The translations under genes were made by a program, and so were the position numbers. From positions 1 to 7,639 of the forward strand of contig JANJWE010000098.1 of assembly GCA_024709705.1 (NCBI GenBank): a stretch of DNA of 7,639 bases. The letters run 5' to 3'. Every line of letters begins with the position of its first letter. The stretch's first letter is position 1. Origin of the DNA: Flavobacterium sp. (lineage in GTDB: Bacteria > Bacteroidota > Bacteroidia > Flavobacteriales > Flavobacteriaceae). The notes under the pieces were generated by a model. The model was not told the origin of the DNA. It worked only from the letters and a program-made list of their open reading frames with translations, and made no database searches. Shown one piece after another: positions 7,180 through 7,639 of the stretch.

Positions 7180-7187
7180 CAAATATA
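7180..7187 (-). promoter_or_regulatory. -7 element for the SDR gene (TATATTTG)
   Basis: TATATTTG on the minus strand is a full TAnnTTTG match. It would start RNA about 12 nt before the ATG at 7162. No TTG is present 17-23 nt upstream. It excludes the upstream ATG at 7231. Confidence 0.55.
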
Positions 7188-7300
7188 CTAATTAGTCCTG
7201 AGTACTTTGAGAAAGGATTTAGGAATAACAAAGGTGTTGAATCCGAAGTTTGAAAAAAAAGAAGAAACGAAAAGAAGAGGAAAAAAAATTCGTTACTTTC

Positions 7301-7310
7301 AAAAAAAAAA
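7301..7310 (-). terminator. T10 tract ending the SRP RNA
   Basis: Ten T on the minus strand follow the closing stem of the SRP RNA (CTTGCC then one A). The RNA's own GGCAAG/CTTGCC helix can serve as the terminator stem. A second T8 run follows shortly after (plus A at 7281-7288). Confidence 0.7.
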
Positions 7311-7405
7311 TGGCAAGCGACCTACATCGCACCGCTACAACCGCATACCTTTGCTGTGTTCCCACCCTGGAGGAGTTTGCAGGAGCTGGTCGTGTAGGAC
7401 TTGCC
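7311..7405 (-). ncRNA. ffs: Signal recognition particle RNA, small bacterial (4.5S-like) type
   Basis: The SRP RNA binds Ffh and targets ribosome-nascent chains to the membrane. On the minus strand the ends close with GGCAAG (7400-7405) against CTTGCC (7312-7317), continued by CCTACA with TGTAGG. The apical part has the conserved GGAA tetraloop (7359-7362) closed by GTG/CAC. It is followed by the AGCA of the symmetric loop (7352-7355) and AAGG, the region recognised by the Ffh M domain. About 95 nt is the size of 4.5S-type RNAs; there is no Alu domain. The predicted start from its promoter coincides with the first G of the closing stem. Short reading frames crossing it are spurious. Confidence 0.95.
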
Positions 7406-7409
7406 GATG

Positions 7410-7439
7410 CAAATATACAATCTTTTTATGATTTTACAA
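7410..7439 (-). promoter_or_regulatory. Promoter of ffs (TTG-N19-TATATTTG)
   Basis: On the minus strand TTG at 7437-7439, exactly 19 nt, then TATATTTG at 7410-7417. This is a perfect Bacteroidota housekeeping promoter, with the start expected at the G that opens the SRP RNA stem about 5 nt on. Confidence 0.88.
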
Positions 7440-7462
7440 GGAAAATACTGGGTTCAAATTGT

Positions 7463-7470
7463 TATATTTG
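7463..7470 (+). promoter_or_regulatory. -7 element for the rightmost lipoprotein gene (TATATTTG)
   Basis: The same octamer as in the divergent ffs promoter, facing the other way. The two -7 boxes are separated by 45 bp. No TTG at -33 is seen. The start would fall near 7475-7477, giving a leader of about 18 nt. Confidence 0.55.
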
Positions 7471-7493
7471 TCCATAACATACTGTTTGAAACC

Positions 7494-7639
7494 ATGAAAA
7501 ACTATAACTTATTCTCATTCATTTTATTAGCTATATTAATTGGAAGTTGCGAAGACAAGGAAAAAGATAAATCGGATTGGTTTTTATTGCAAACCACTCA
7601 AAACAAAGTCCAATTTACACCCCAACAAACGGCCGTATT
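7494..7639 (+). CDS. Lipoprotein, N-terminal 48 residues (3' part beyond window edge)
   Basis: An open frame from ATG at 7494 runs to the window end. The first 19 residues are a lipoprotein signal peptide: MKNYN, the hydrophobic core LFSFILLAILI and the lipobox IGSC with C19. The mature start is strongly charged (EDKEKDKSD), the kind of acidic segment just after the cysteine that in Bacteroidota can act as a surface-export signal for lipoproteins. That role is inferred, not shown. The rest (WFLLQTTQNKVQFTPQQTAV) is too short to assign a family. It is transcribed away from ffs, with its own -7 element. Confidence 0.85.
   Translation, partial: MKNYNLFSFILLAILIGSCEDKEKDKSDWFLLQTTQNKVQFTPQQTAV

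Noticed and set aside
7163..7231. N-terminal extension of the SDR to an ATG at 7231
   Set aside because: The extra 23 residues lie upstream of the predicted transcription start, and the protein proper begins at MSKVILITGG as in other SDRs.
7207..7477. Two overlapping plus-strand reading frames of 74-75 residues
   Set aside because: They are low-complexity Lys/Arg-rich frames created by the purine tract and the antisense of the SRP RNA.

Overview
This is a low-GC stretch with several TAnnTTTG promoter elements, A/T-rich leaders without Shine-Dalgarno sites, lipoproteins with a cysteine after a short signal peptide, and a Bacteroidota-type small SRP RNA. All of this points to a member of the Flavobacteriaceae, probably Flavobacterium or a close relative. 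That assignment is an inference from gene content and signals. Nothing in the window looks like a phage, plasmid, insertion sequence, CRISPR array or tRNA.

Left part (1-2173, all on the minus strand): a likely co-transcribed pyrimidine cluster reading pyrR, pyrB, a 110-residue STAS-like protein, then rnz (RNase Z, cut by the window edge). PyrR senses pyrimidine nucleotides, PyrB makes carbamoyl-aspartate, and RNase Z matures tRNA 3' ends. Each of the three spacers (103, 51 and 84 nt) holds a different short-period repeat of 7- or 8-nt units. Two of the three are built as two inverted arms, and all begin 2-4 nt after the stop codon of the preceding gene.

Middle (2224-5461): an intrinsic terminator, then an ABC-F protein of the YbiT type on the minus strand. 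It is divergent from a plus-strand lipoprotein with a C-terminal thioredoxin-like domain. Both proteins show notable loss of active-site motifs. The ABC-F protein has one composite ATP site with both of its signature elements degenerate, and the thioredoxin-like domain lacks both the CxxC and the cis-proline. A GC-rich hairpin separates the lipoprotein gene from the convergent transaldolase gene.

Right part (5485-7639): a TalC-type transaldolase and a classical short-chain dehydrogenase, both on the minus strand. They are separated by a 217-nt spacer with two more short-period repeat elements. One of these appears to supply the -33 TTG of the transaldolase promoter. Next comes the SRP RNA gene (ffs) on the minus strand with a textbook TTG-N19-TATATTTG promoter. 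The start of a plus-strand lipoprotein gene diverges from it and runs off the window.

The genes themselves are mostly housekeeping. The least explained signal is the family of intergenic repeats: several unrelated unit sequences share one architecture, namely tandem 7- or 8-mers in opposed arms, confined to spacers.
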